Positions 24,040 to 32,397 of a stretch of 43,260 nucleotides of DNA are shown in pieces. The translations under genes were made by a program, and so were the position numbers. Numbering within the stretch: position 1 is the stretch's first letter; each line of letters opens with the position of its first letter. Below the pieces are notes generated by a model, which saw nothing but the letters and a program-made list of their open reading frames with translations, searched no databases and had not been told where the DNA came from. Where the stretch lies: positions 1 to 43,260 of the forward strand of contig JAAYTZ010000043.1 of NCBI GenBank assembly GCA_012517965.1, in the 5' to 3' direction. This DNA is from Propionibacterium sp. (lineage in GTDB: Bacteria; Actinomycetota; Actinomycetes; Propionibacteriales; Propionibacteriaceae).

Positions 24040-25169
24040 GTGCCCACCTCCAGCGCTCGGTCGAACCAGGCCCGCAGCGTGGCGTGATAGTCGTCGATCA
24101 CCAGCAGGAACGAGTCGTGTCCCCACGGCGACTTGATCTCCCGGAAGGTCACGGGGTAGCGGGCGCCCTCGAGGTGGCGCACGATCCGCCGCGAGTGGCT
24201 CGTCGAGAACCGCCAGTCGGTGTCGAACGACACCACCAGGTAGCGCACCGGCCGCTCCAGCCGCGGCAGGGCGTGGTCGGTGAACGGGTCGAAGTAGTCC
24301 ATCACCCGCGTCAGATACAGGTACGACAGGGCGTCGAACCGCTCCAGGAAGGTCTCTGCCTGGTGGTCGAGGTAGCTCTCCACCGCGAAGTCGATCCCGA
24401 AGCCGGGCGTCCGTTCCCCGTTCTGCGGCGACCGCCCGAACTTCTCGGTGAAGGCGTCTTCCGACAGATAGGTGATGTGCGCCATCATGCGCGCGATCGA
24501 CAGTCCGACGTTCGGGCTGACCCCGGCGGCCTCGTAATCACCACCCAGGAAGTGCGGGTCGTCCATGATCGCCCGCCGCGCCACCGCCGAGAACGCGATG
24601 TTCTGCGCGGTCAACCGCGACGAGGACGCGATGATCACCGCGTGCGCCACCTCGTCGGGGTAGCTCAGCGACCATTCCAGCGCCTGCATGCCGCCCATCG
24701 ACCCGCCGACGACCGCCAGCAAGCGACCGATCCCCAGGTGCCGCACGAGGGCTCGGTGAACCTCCACGAAGTCGGCGATCGCCAGCAGCGGGAAGCTCAG
24801 CCCGTACGCCTTCCCCGTGGCCGGGTCGATCGACGACGGCCCGGTGCTGCCCCGGCAGCCCCCGATCAGGTTCGCGCAGACGACGAAGAACCGTTCGGTG
24901 TCCAACGGCTTCCCGGGCCCGATCAGGTTGTCCCACCAGCCGGGGCCCTTCGCGCCGACGTGCCAGCCGGCGGCGTGGGCGTCCCCGGTCAGGGCGTGGC
25001 AGATCATCACCGCGTTCGAGCGGTCGGCGTTCAGGCGGCCGTAGGTCTCGTAGGCGACGTCCACCGGCCCCAGGGTGCGACCGGACGCCAGCGTGAGCGG
25101 CTCGTCGCGGGTGAAGAGCCGCACCTGCTGGGTCTCGACGAAACCGACGGACTCCGGATCGTGCCGCAC
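24036..25169 (-). CDS. metX: homoserine O-acetyltransferase
   Basis: 377 aa alpha/beta hydrolase. NAVMICHALTGDAHAAG, WWDNLIGPGKPLDT, GSTGPSSIDP, nucleophile elbow GGSMGGMQALEW (S157), and C-terminal FDTDWRF (Asp) and SPWGHDSFL (His) complete the triad. It acetylates homoserine; the acyl specificity (acetyl or succinyl) cannot be proved from sequence alone, but pairing with MetY favours acetyl. GTG 25169 starts two bases after the metY stop. Confidence 0.94.
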   Translation of the reverse strand: MRHDPESVGFVETQQVRLFTRDEPLTLASGRTLGPVDVAYETYGRLNADRSNAVMICHALTGDAHAAGWHVGAKGPGWWDNLIGPGKPLDTERFFVVCANLIGGCRGSTGPSSIDPATGKAYGLSFPLLAIADFVEVHRALVRHLGIGRLLAVVGGSMGGMQALEWSLSYPDEVAHAVIIASSSRLTAQNIAFSAVARRAIMDDPHFLGGDYEAAGVSPNVGLSIARMMAHITYLSEDAFTEKFGRSPQNGERTPGFGIDFAVESYLDHQAETFLERFDALSYLYLTRVMDYFDPFTDHALPRLERPVRYLVVSFDTDWRFSTSHSRRIVRHLEGARYPVTFREIKSPWGHDSFLLVIDDYHATLRAWFDRALEVGT

Positions 25170-25171
25170 GG

Positions 25172-26449
25172 TCAGCGCGCCCCCAGCGCCTGGTCGAGGT
25201 CGGCGATCAGGTCGTCGACGTGCTCGATGCCGATCGACAGCCGCACCATCTCCGGCGAGACCCCGGCGGCCACCAGTTCCTCGGGGGTGAGCTGGGAGTG
25301 CGTGGTCGTCGCCGAGTGGATCGCCAGCGACTTGGCGTCCCCGATGTTGGCCAGGTGGCTGAACAGGCCGAGCGCGTCGATGAACGCCGCCCCGCCCTCC
25401 CGGCCGGACTTCAGCCCGAACGACACCAGCCCGCCGAACCCGCGGCCCCCGAGCATCCGCCCGGCGAGCGCGTGGTAGGGGTTGTCGGCCAGCCCGGGAT
25501 AGTTCACCCACGCCACCCGCGGGTCGCCCGCCAGGTACTCGGCGACGCGCTGGGCGTTGCCGCAGTGCCGCTCCATGCGCAGGTGCAGCGTCTCGAGGCC
25601 CTGCATCAGCAGCCAGGCGTTGAGCGGCGCCAGCGTGGCGCCCGTGTTGCGCAGCAGCACCGTCCGGGCGCGAACGATGTACGCGGCCGCCCCCGCGGCC
25701 TCGGTCCAGACGGTCTCGTGGTAGGCGTGGTCGGGACCGGTCAGGTTCGGGAACCGCCCCGCGTGCGCCGCCCAGTCGAACCGACCCGAGTCGACGATGA
25801 CGCCGCCCATCGTGGTGCCGTGGCCGCCCATGTACTTGGTGGCCGAGTGCACGACGACGTCGACGCCGAACTCGAACGGCCGGCACAGGAACGGCGTCGG
25901 CACCGTGTTGTCGATCAGCAACGGCAGCCCGAGCGCGTGCGCCGCGTCCGCCCAGGCCGCCAGGTCGAGCACCGTCAGGCTGGGGTTGCTGATGGTCTCG
26001 CCGAACACCAGTTTCGTCCGCTCGTCGACGGCCGCCGCCAACTCCTCGGGCCGGTCGGGGTCGACGAACCGCGTCTCGACGCCGAACTGCGGCAGCGTGT
26101 GCGCGAACAGCGCGAACGTGCCGCCGTACAGGGCCGACGTCGACACGATGTTGTCGCCCGCCCCGGCCAGGTTCAGCACGGCGTACGTGATGGCCGCCGC
26201 CCCGGACGCCGTCGCGAGCGCCCCCACGCCCCCCTCGAGGGCGTTGACCCGCTCCTCGAACGCGTGCTGCGTCGGGTTCGTGATGCGCGTGTAGATGTAG
26301 CCGGGCCGGCGCAGCGCGAACAGGTCGGCCGCGTGCTCGGTGTCCTCGAAGACGAACGACGTCGTCTGGTGGATCGGCAGCGCCCGCGCCCCCGTCTCGT
26401 CCGGCACCTGGCCGGCGTGCACCGCGAGGGTCTCCAGTCGGTACTCCAT
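25172..26449 (-). CDS. metY: O-acetylhomoserine sulfhydrylase (PLP)
   Basis: 425 aa Cys/Met-metabolism PLP enzyme. LAVHAGQVPDETGARALPIHQTTSFVF, YTRITNPTQHAFEERVNALEGG, SALYGGTF, and the Schiff-base lysine in HSATKYMGGHG (K205). It makes homocysteine from O-acetylhomoserine and sulfide, joining directly to metX. Start ATG 26449 with AGGGG upstream. It follows thpR by eight bases, which leaves no room for a riboswitch directly upstream of metY. Confidence 0.95.
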   Translation of the reverse strand: MEYRLETLAVHAGQVPDETGARALPIHQTTSFVFEDTEHAADLFALRRPGYIYTRITNPTQHAFEERVNALEGGVGALATASGAAAITYAVLNLAGAGDNIVSTSALYGGTFALFAHTLPQFGVETRFVDPDRPEELAAAVDERTKLVFGETISNPSLTVLDLAAWADAAHALGLPLLIDNTVPTPFLCRPFEFGVDVVVHSATKYMGGHGTTMGGVIVDSGRFDWAAHAGRFPNLTGPDHAYHETVWTEAAGAAAYIVRARTVLLRNTGATLAPLNAWLLMQGLETLHLRMERHCGNAQRVAEYLAGDPRVAWVNYPGLADNPYHALAGRMLGGRGFGGLVSFGLKSGREGGAAFIDALGLFSHLANIGDAKSLAIHSATTTHSQLTPEELVAAGVSPEMVRLSIGIEHVDDLIADLDQALGAR

Positions 26450-26457
26450 GACCGCCC

Positions 26458-27057
26458 CTATCCGTCGACGTCCGGAGCAGGATAGCCCGCGCCCCCGACC
26501 CCGCCGAGAGCGAACCACTCCACGATCTCGTAGCGATTCTGCGGATCGTTCAGGTGCGATTCCACCAGGGCCAGCTCGGACGCCGTGAAGGCGAGTGGCG
26601 GGGCGGCGTCCAGGATGCGCAGCCAGCGCGTCGCCTCAGCCGGACGCCGCAGGCGCGCCAGCGTCAGGTGCGGCACGAACCGGGCCCCGTCGGGCTCCAC
26701 CCCCGCCCGGGACGCCGCCCGCCGGCACCCCGCCGCGAGCCGCTCCAGTTCGCCGGCCGGGGTCGCGGACGCCGTCAGGTGCAGCAGCCGGGCGGCGTAC
26801 GGGTTCGGGAACGCCCCGGCTCCGCCCAGCCGGACGCTCAGCGGCGGCGTCCGCGCGGCGGTCTCCGTCAGGTTCTCGACGAGCCGGTCGAGGCGGTCGG
26901 ACGCCACCGACGCCATGAAGCACGTCGTGATGTGCCACGACTGGGGCGACGTCCAGCGCAACTGCGGGTCGGCGCCCCGGCGCGGCTCGATGAACTCGGC
27001 CAGGGCCTCGACGACCTCGGCGGACGGGATGAGGGCGGTGAACAGGCGAGCGGACAC
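26458..27057 (-). CDS. thpR: RNA 2',3'-cyclic phosphodiesterase (2H family)
   Basis: 199 aa. Two HxTx motifs, HITT and HLTL, about 90 residues apart, define the 2H phosphoesterase fold; N-terminus RLFTALIP is typical. It hydrolyses 2',3'-cyclic phosphate ends of RNA. GTG 27057 is preceded by TATTGT at seven bases (minus strand), so this is probably the leaderless first gene of the methionine operon. The functional link to methionine genes is not obvious. Confidence 0.9.
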   Translation of the reverse strand: MSARLFTALIPSAEVVEALAEFIEPRRGADPQLRWTSPQSWHITTCFMASVASDRLDRLVENLTETAARTPPLSVRLGGAGAFPNPYAARLLHLTASATPAGELERLAAGCRRAASRAGVEPDGARFVPHLTLARLRRPAEATRWLRILDAAPPLAFTASELALVESHLNDPQNRYEIVEWFALGGVGGAGYPAPDVDG

Positions 27058-27140
27058 GCATGCGACAATAGGACGCCCCGCCGACAGTTCGCGGGCGCGG
27101 GGCCGGCCACTCCGGTGGCCCGGGTGAGGAGGAGACAGCC

Positions 27141-27608
27141 ATGGGACCGCTCGAGGGACGCATCACCGAGGACATGAAGGCCGCCCTCAAGGCCGGCGAC
27201 AAGGAGCGGGTCAGCACGCTGCGCATGGCGATCGCCGCGCTGAAGAACGAGAAGGTCGCCGGCAAGGCGGCCCGCGAGCTCACCGAGGCCGACGAACTGC
27301 GGGTGCTGACCGGTGAGGTCAACAAGCGCAAGGACTCCGCCGAGGCCTACACCGCCGGCCACCGCCCGGAGCTCGCCGCCAAGGAGTTGGCCGAGGCGGA
27401 GTTGCTGCAGACCTACCTGCCCGCGCGCCTCACGGACGCCGAACTGGACGCCCTCGTGGCCGCCGCCGTCGCGGACGCCGCGGCCGCCCTCGGCGCGCCG
27501 CCGACCATCAAGCAGTTGGGGCAGATCATCAAGGCGGTCAACGCCGAGGCCGCCGGACGCGCGGACGGCGGCACCGTCGCGGCCAAGGTGCGGGCCGCGC
27601 TGGCCTGA
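27141..27608 (+). CDS. GatB/YqeY domain-containing protein
   Basis: 155 aa, entirely helical. GPLEGRITEDMKAALKAGDKERVSTLRMAIAALKN at the start and IKQLGQIIKAVNAEAAGRADGGTVAAKVRAAL at the end are the YqeY hallmarks. Similar to the tRNA-binding tail of GatB; exact role unknown. A strong ribosome-binding site GAGGAGGAGA precedes ATG 27141. Divergent from thpR. Confidence 0.92.
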   Translation: MGPLEGRITEDMKAALKAGDKERVSTLRMAIAALKNEKVAGKAARELTEADELRVLTGEVNKRKDSAEAYTAGHRPELAAKELAEAELLQTYLPARLTDAELDALVAAAVADAAAALGAPPTIKQLGQIIKAVNAEAAGRADGGTVAAKVRAALA

Positions 27609-27644
27609 CCTGCCAGTGCGCGGACGGCGGCACCCCGAGCCGGG

Positions 27645-27779
27645 CTACTTCAGGGACGCCAGGCCCTTGGCCAGGCCCGCCAGGACGGCGACGACGAGGG
27701 CACCGGTCGCCGCGAGGACCACGCGGGCCGCGATCGGGTGATCGGCTGGGCCAGCGGGGGTGCGGGTTCGCTTGGGCAT
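27645..27779 (-). CDS. 44-aa single-pass membrane protein
   Basis: A short frame below usual gene-calling limits. AAGGAGG lies nine bases before ATG 27779. The peptide has a basic, Pro-rich N-terminus (PKRTRTPAG) and one hydrophobic helix (VVLAATGALVVAVLAGLA) ending GLASLK. A minus-strand -10 TATATT overlaps the left end of the operator palindrome at 27815-27830, so it is probably co-regulated with the divergent rhodanese gene. I do not recognise a family. Confidence 0.65.
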   Translation of the reverse strand: MPKRTRTPAGPADHPIAARVVLAATGALVVAVLAGLAKGLASLK

Positions 27780-27814
27780 CGAAGACCTCCTTGCCGGACG
27801 GCGTCCCTCGCAAT

Positions 27815-27830
27815 ATACCCCATGGGGTAT
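27815..27830. promoter_or_regulatory. CsoR/CstR-type operator shared by two divergent promoters
   Basis: ATACCCCATGGGGTAT is a perfect 16-bp palindrome with the TACCCC...GGGGTA pattern known for CsoR/CstR-family repressors (copper or persulfide sensing). Its right end merges with the plus-strand -10 TATGCT (27828-27833), its left end with the minus-strand -10 TATATT (27817-27812). A bound repressor would shut both. The cognate regulator is not in the window; persulfide sensing is favoured because the target is a rhodanese. Confidence 0.8.
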
Positions 27831-27839
27831 GCTGGGGCT

Positions 27840-28280
27840 GTGATTCTGCGCCGATTCGCTCCCCTCGTCCTCGCCGCCGCCCTGCTCGGCGGTTGCACCG
27901 CGGCCCCGGCCACGACGACCGCCCCGGCCACCGTCCCCGCCGCGACCGCCGGCATCCCCCAGCTGAAGCGCGACCTGAACGTGCGGGAGTTCGCCGACCT
28001 GGTCGCCCAGCCGGGCGTGGTCGTCCTCGACGTGCGCACCCCCGCCGAGTTCGCCACCGGCCACCTGCAGGGCGCCCGCAACATCGACCTGCAGGGCCCC
28101 GACTTCGACGCCCAGATCGCCGCCCTCCCCAAGGACGCCACCTACGCCGTCTACTGCCGCTCCGGGAACCGTTCGGCCACCGCGCTGAGCAAGATGAACG
28201 CCGCGGGGATCACCCGCGCCGCCCACCTCACCGGCGGCATCGGGGCGTGGCAGTCCGCGGGGAATCCCATCGTTCGCTAG
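27840..28280 (+). CDS. rhodanese-domain lipoprotein
   Basis: 146 aa. Signal peptide with lipobox LLGGC, a Thr/Ala/Pro linker, then a single rhodanese domain: VVLDVRTPAEFATGHLQGARNIDL and the active-site loop CRSGNRS (C106) followed by LTGGIGAWQ. It would carry persulfide sulfur on the outer face of the membrane. GTG 27840 lies six bases after TATGCT, a leaderless start inside the reach of the CsoR/CstR-like operator, so expression probably responds to sulfide/persulfide or a metal. Confidence 0.92.
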   Translation: MILRRFAPLVLAAALLGGCTAAPATTTAPATVPAATAGIPQLKRDLNVREFADLVAQPGVVVLDVRTPAEFATGHLQGARNIDLQGPDFDAQIAALPKDATYAVYCRSGNRSATALSKMNAAGITRAAHLTGGIGAWQSAGNPIVR

Positions 28281-28290
28281 CCTGCCGGGC

Positions 28291-29157
28291 ATGACCCCGC
28301 CCCCGGCATCCCATGCCGCGCTCCCGGCACCCACCCGCCGCGGACGCCCCCGGGCGCCCCGGGCCCTGGTCGCCGCGGGACTGGCGGCCGCCGTCCTGGT
28401 CCTGCCCGCGTGCAGCCAGGCCCCGTCCCCGGGCCCGACCACCGCGACGTCGCGCGGCGCCGGCGAAGTGACCGGCGACTGGACCGCCGTCGGGCTGTTC
28501 GTCGACGCGGTCATGGCCGAGAACCGGGACGCCGCCGCGCGCTACGTGGTGCCGGACTCCCCCGCCGCCCGCTACCTGCGCTTCCAGGCCGACTTCGCCG
28601 GCGCCGACCCGGCCCGCTCCACCCCCAGCCCCGGCACGTGGGCGGTGAACGTCGACAAGCACCTCGGGGAGGTCACCCTCGGGGTGGTCGGCGCGACCCC
28701 CGTCGTCTGGACCGACTGGCGCTTCGCCCCCGACGGCCGCATCCTGCAGTGGTCGACCCCGGTCGCCGGACCCCTCGAAGACCGGCTGTGGACGGCCGAG
28801 CCCGTCGCGACGTCCCCGGCGGGGACCGTGCGGCTCGTCTCCGCCTTCGTCAACGACACGTCGCTGAGCGTGGTGGTCGAGGTGGCCGCCACCGGGGCGT
28901 CCCAGACCATCGACTGCGACGCCACCTACGCGGCGCCGGCCCCGGGGGCGGCGACCCCCACCGCGGGCGCCTCCCCCGCCACCGGCGAGCCGGGCCCCCA
29001 GCCCGCCGACGGCTGCTTCGGCACCGCGCGGATCTCGGCCGGGGCCACCGGCCGCGTCGCCCTGCAGTTCCTCGACGCGCGCCTCGGCGGCACGCTCACC
29101 TACACCCTGCGGGACGCCGCCGGCGCGGCCCAGCCGGCCCGCCTGTCCGTCCGCTGA
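28291..29157 (+). CDS. secreted lipoprotein of unknown function
   Basis: 288 aa. A basic N-terminus (RRGRPRAPRA), a hydrophobic segment and lipobox LPAC. The mature part begins with an Ala/Pro/Thr linker, then a domain with DWTAVGLFVDAVMAENRDAAARYVVPDSPAARYLRFQ, followed by a beta-rich half with two cysteines (IDCDAT, DGCFGT) either side of a Pro/Gly/Ala-rich loop, which could form a disulfide. Not recognised. TAGCCT lies seven bases before ATG 28291, inside the end of the rhodanese gene, so it has its own leaderless promoter. Confidence 0.8.
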   Translation: MTPPPASHAALPAPTRRGRPRAPRALVAAGLAAAVLVLPACSQAPSPGPTTATSRGAGEVTGDWTAVGLFVDAVMAENRDAAARYVVPDSPAARYLRFQADFAGADPARSTPSPGTWAVNVDKHLGEVTLGVVGATPVVWTDWRFAPDGRILQWSTPVAGPLEDRLWTAEPVATSPAGTVRLVSAFVNDTSLSVVVEVAATGASQTIDCDATYAAPAPGAATPTAGASPATGEPGPQPADGCFGTARISAGATGRVALQFLDARLGGTLTYTLRDAAGAAQPARLSVR

Positions 29158-29169
29158 GCGGACCCGCTC

Positions 29170-29200
29170 GGACGCCGCCCGTCGGCTCCGCGCGGCGTCC
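29170..29200. terminator. GC-rich hairpin after the lipoprotein gene
   Basis: GGACGCCGC (29170-29178) pairs with GCGGCGTCC (29192-29200), a 9-bp perfect stem with a 13-base loop, 13 bases after the stop codon. No U-tract. Confidence 0.5.
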
Positions 29201-29231
29201 GGCTGGGAATGTCGCCCGGGGCGTCCGCGTT

Positions 29232-29241
29232 ACACCGGTGT
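29232..29241. promoter_or_regulatory. short palindrome upstream of the PAC2 gene
   Basis: ACACCGGTGT, a 10-bp perfect palindrome within TTACACCGGTGTGA, 30 bases before ATG 29272. It could be an operator or chance; no regulator is implied. Confidence 0.3.
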
Positions 29242-29271
29242 GATCCGTCGGCCGCGACGGGAGGAGGATTG

Positions 29272-30198
29272 ATGCTCGACCCGACCCATCTGTTCGACTA
29301 CGAGAGCCACGTCGACCCGCGCACCGTCCGGGCCCGCACCCTGGTTGTCACCCTGGGTTCGTTCATCGACGCCGGCCACGCCCAGCGCCTCATCAACGAT
29401 CACGTGCTGAACTCGTTGTCGGGTCACCGGTTGGGCACCTTCGACGCCGACCAGCTCATCTCCTACCGGGAGCAGCGCCCCACCATCGTCTTCAGCGGCG
29501 ACCACTTCACCCAGTACCGGACGCCGGCGCTCGCCCTGCACGAGGTCAAGGACGCCGAGGGGGTCACCTTCCTGCTGCTCAGCGGCCCCGAGCCGGGGCT
29601 GCGCTGGGAGAAGATGGCCGAGGCGATCGCCGGGATCGTCGACCGGCACGACGTGGAGTTGACCGTGCTCGTGCAGTCGATGCCCATGCCGGTGCCCCAC
29701 ACGCGGCCGGTGCTGGTGTCCCGGTGGGCGTCCTCCCCCGAGCTGATCCCCGGCAACAAGCCGATGTTCGGCACGGTGTTGATGAGCGCCTCGTTCCCGG
29801 CGATGCTGGCCCAGCGGCTGGGCGAACGGGACAACGACGTCGTCGGTCTCACCGCCCACGTTCCCCACTACCTCGCCGAGCACGACTTCCCGGACGCCGC
29901 GATCTCCCTGGTCGAGGGTCTCCGCGAGGTGGCTGCGCTGTCGATCCCGACCATCCAGCTGGCGGTGGCGGCCGGCGTCGTCCGGGCCCAGATCGGCCAC
30001 CAGGTCGAGAACTCCGAGGAGCTCGCCGAGCACGTCGCCCGCCTCGAACAGCAGTTCGACGAGGTGGCCCGCGAACGCGCGCTCGCCGCCGCCGAGGAGC
30101 AACTGCCCAGCGCCGAGGAGATCGGCGAGGCCGCCGAGGAGTTCCTGAAGACCCTCGGCGACCCCCCGCCCGAGGCGCCCGGCGCCGCCGGCGAGTGA
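29272..30198 (+). CDS. PAC2 family protein
   Basis: 308 aa. LVVTLGSFIDAGHAQRLINDHVL, TPALALHEVKD, FLLLSGPEPGLRWEKM and VGLTAHVPHYLAE match actinobacterial members of the PAC2 (proteasome assembly chaperone) fold. The C-terminal about 70 residues form an acidic coiled coil (VENSEELAEHVARLEQQFDEVARERALAAAEEQL). A proteasome link is known only for eukaryotic and archaeal relatives; no proteasome genes are near. GGGAGGAGG precedes ATG 29272. Confidence 0.88.
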   Translation: MLDPTHLFDYESHVDPRTVRARTLVVTLGSFIDAGHAQRLINDHVLNSLSGHRLGTFDADQLISYREQRPTIVFSGDHFTQYRTPALALHEVKDAEGVTFLLLSGPEPGLRWEKMAEAIAGIVDRHDVELTVLVQSMPMPVPHTRPVLVSRWASSPELIPGNKPMFGTVLMSASFPAMLAQRLGERDNDVVGLTAHVPHYLAEHDFPDAAISLVEGLREVAALSIPTIQLAVAAGVVRAQIGHQVENSEELAEHVARLEQQFDEVARERALAAAEEQLPSAEEIGEAAEEFLKTLGDPPPEAPGAAGE

Positions 30199-30254
30199 AC
30201 GTCGGTCTCGGCCGGGCGCGGAGGGCCGCCACCGACGGCCCGGACGCGCTCCAG

Positions 30255-30260
30255 TAGGGT
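30255..30260 (+). promoter_or_regulatory. -10 box for leaderless TetR gene
   Basis: TAGGGT eight bases before GTG 30269, without a ribosome-binding site. Confidence 0.5.
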
Positions 30261-30268
30261 GGGCGTCC

Positions 30269-30826
30269 GTGGCGTTGACGAGGCAGGACGTGTTGGCGGC
30301 CGCCGTGGCGATTCTCGACGAGTACGGCCTGGCCGACCTGTCGATGCGGCGCCTCGGCGACGCCCTCGGCGTCCGGGCCGGGGCCCTGTACCACCACGTG
30401 CCGAACAAGCAGACGCTGCTGGCCTGGATCGCCGACGGCGTCCTCGCGTCGGTGCCCCGCCCCGCCGCCCCCTGGCGTCCGGGGCTGGCCGCCTGGGCCG
30501 CCGACCTGCGCGCCGCCCTGCTCGCCCACCGCGACTCGGCCGAACTGGTGGCGTCCGCGCGGGCGATGGGTCTGGCCGAGAACGACGCGGCCGCGGACGC
30601 CGCCGCCCTGCTCGGCGCCGCCGGTCTGCCCGCCCCGGACGCCGCGGCCGCGGCCTCCACCCTGGTGCACTTCGTCCTGGGGCACGTGGTCCAGGAGCAG
30701 GCGCGCCTGGAGTGGGAGCGGTTCGGCAAGCCCGATCCGGACCGGGCGCCGACCGCGACCCAGGCGTCCTTCACGTTGGGGGTCGGCCTGATCCTCGACG
30801 GGATCGCCGCGCACCTGCCGCGCTGA
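30269..30826 (+). CDS. TetR/AcrR family transcriptional regulator
   Basis: 185 aa. N-terminal HTH: TRQDVLAAAVAILDEYGLADLSMRRLGDALGVRAGALYHHVPNKQTLL, the TetR signature. The C-terminal part is helical and Ala-rich, resembling the Tet-repressor-type effector domain. Ligand and target unknown; neighbouring genes are not obvious targets. It could be a candidate for operators elsewhere in the window, but nothing links it to them. Confidence 0.9.
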   Translation: MALTRQDVLAAAVAILDEYGLADLSMRRLGDALGVRAGALYHHVPNKQTLLAWIADGVLASVPRPAAPWRPGLAAWAADLRAALLAHRDSAELVASARAMGLAENDAAADAAALLGAAGLPAPDAAAAASTLVHFVLGHVVQEQARLEWERFGKPDPDRAPTATQASFTLGVGLILDGIAAHLPR

Positions 30827-30847
30827 CCCACCGCCCCGCCGGACGCC

Positions 30848-31237
30848 TCAGGCGCCGGGCTGCCTCGGCGGCTCGGTGCGCGCGACCGCGACCGACCCGA
30901 TCGACGGGCCCGCGTCCTCGTCGTTCACCACCGCGAACGACATCGTCACGTAGACGGTGTCCCCGGTGGCCGTCAGCCCCTTGGTGCGGCGCGGCTGGCC
31001 GTCGGAGTGCAGGTGGCCCGCCTCCATCGCCGCGAAGAACCCGCGGTCGTGGGCGTCGCGGAGGCGCTCGGGGATGATCAGTTTGACGTCCTGGCCGATG
31101 GCCTGCTCGGGCGTGAAACCGAAGGTGGCGACGCACCGGTCGTTCCACTCGCGGATGATCCCGCGGGTGTTCACCACGATGATGGCGTCGCCGGCTTGCT
31201 GGAGGGCCGGGCGGGCAAGGTCGGGCTCGTCGGTCAT
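30848..31237 (-). CDS. single-domain PAS protein
   Basis: 129 aa. AGDAIIVVNTRGIIREWNDRCVATFGFTPEQAIGQDVKLIIPERLRDAH is a PAS domain core of the type that often binds FMN, haem or small ligands; no kinase or output domain follows. It would act by binding a partner. Start ATG 31237 with AGGAAAG upstream. Convergent with the TetR gene. Confidence 0.88.
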   Translation of the reverse strand: MTDEPDLARPALQQAGDAIIVVNTRGIIREWNDRCVATFGFTPEQAIGQDVKLIIPERLRDAHDRGFFAAMEAGHLHSDGQPRRTKGLTATGDTVYVTMSFAVVNDEDAGPSIGSVAVARTEPPRQPGA

Positions 31238-31312
31238 GCGTGCTTTCCTAGCAGGTGCCCGGCCCGCGTGGAACCGTCCGCTTCCGTATCCGGACGCCGC
31301 CCCGCCCCCTCG

Positions 31313-32341
31313 TCACTCGATCACCCGCACCCAGTTCGCGCCGCGGCCGGCGTCGACGTGGTGCAGGTCGGTGAGCGCGCCGTCGGGCTCGACCCGGTAG
31401 AGGGCGGCGTCGGTGGCCAGCTCCCCCACCACGACGACCCGGTCGCCGCCGCGGGTGACCGTGAAGCCGCGCGGCTGGGCCTCCGTGGCGCGCAGGGCGA
31501 CCATCGCGCCGAGCCTTCCGGCGGCGTCCAGTTCGAGGGTGGCGAGGGTGCTCGCGGTGCGCTCGGACGCCAGGACGAACCGCTCGCCGCCGGCCAGGTG
31601 CACGTCCGCGCCCCAGACCAGGTGCTCGGCGCGGGGATCGGCGCCCAGGCGCGAGGGCCGCAGGCCGGCGTCCGGGTCGATGATGGACGCCGCCTCGGCG
31701 GCCGTGAGGCGTCCGGCCCCGTCGCGGTCCAGCCGGATCACCTCCCCGGAGAACTCGGTGACCAGGTAGGCGTTGCGTTCGGCGGCGTCCAGCACGAGGT
31801 GGCGGGGGCCGCTGCCGGCGGGCGCGGCGACGGTGGGCGGGTCGAGCGGCGTGAGCGTGCCGTCGGGCGCGAGGGCGTACTGGGCCACCACGTCGGCGCC
31901 GAGCGAGACGACGTAGGCGTGCCGGGCGTCCGCGGTGGCGATCACGCAGTGTGGGTGCGCGTACCGCAGCTCGGACGCCGGCGCCCCCAGCTGTCCCTCG
32001 GCCACGGGCCACACCCCGCCCCAGTCACCCGCGTAGGAGACCCCGAGCAGCAGCCCGCCGTCGCGGGCCAGCGTCAGGTACGTCTGCGGCGCCGGCACCG
32101 GGCGGCGCGCGACCTCGGTCAGGACGCCGTCGGCGCGGTCGAGGCGCAGGGTCAGGACCAAGGGCGGGTCGCCTTTCACGCCGGCGTACAGCAGGTCGCG
32201 CGCCTCGTCGACGGCGAACGTGGAGCAACTGCCGGGCAGCGGCGTCGTGCTGAGTGGCCGCAGTTCGTCGGCTTCGAGGGCGTAGACGGACAGGGTGTTG
32301 TCCCGCGCGTTGGCGATCACGACCAGCGGTGAGGTTGGCAT
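31313..32341 (-). CDS. lactonase-like seven-bladed beta-propeller protein
   Basis: 342 aa. Repeating blades such as VVIANARDNTLSVYALE, YLTLARDGGLLLGVSYAGDWGGVW, HPHCVIATADARHAYVVSLGADVVAQY and SGPRHLVLDAAERNAYLVTEFSGEV match the 6-phosphogluconolactonase/YbhE-type propeller family. HPHCV and GPRHL carry the conserved histidines. Whether it acts on 6-phosphogluconolactone or another lactone is not clear. No signal peptide. Confidence 0.85.
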   Translation of the reverse strand: MPTSPLVVIANARDNTLSVYALEADELRPLSTTPLPGSCSTFAVDEARDLLYAGVKGDPPLVLTLRLDRADGVLTEVARRPVPAPQTYLTLARDGGLLLGVSYAGDWGGVWPVAEGQLGAPASELRYAHPHCVIATADARHAYVVSLGADVVAQYALAPDGTLTPLDPPTVAAPAGSGPRHLVLDAAERNAYLVTEFSGEVIRLDRDGAGRLTAAEAASIIDPDAGLRPSRLGADPRAEHLVWGADVHLAGGERFVLASERTASTLATLELDAAGRLGAMVALRATEAQPRGFTVTRGGDRVVVVGELATDAALYRVEPDGALTDLHHVDAGRGANWVRVIE

Positions 32342-32384
32342 GTCCGCAGCCTAACCACGCCGCGGAGCCGGTCGGGCGGTGCCG

Positions 32385-32390
32385 TACCGT
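32385..32390 (+). promoter_or_regulatory. -10 box for leaderless EamA gene
   Basis: TACCGT seven bases before GTG 32398. Confidence 0.45.
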
Positions 32391-32397
32391 GGCGCGG

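Noticed and set aside
26450-26457. SAM riboswitch upstream of metY
   Set aside because: Only eight bases separate thpR and metY, and the region before thpR shows just a leaderless promoter.
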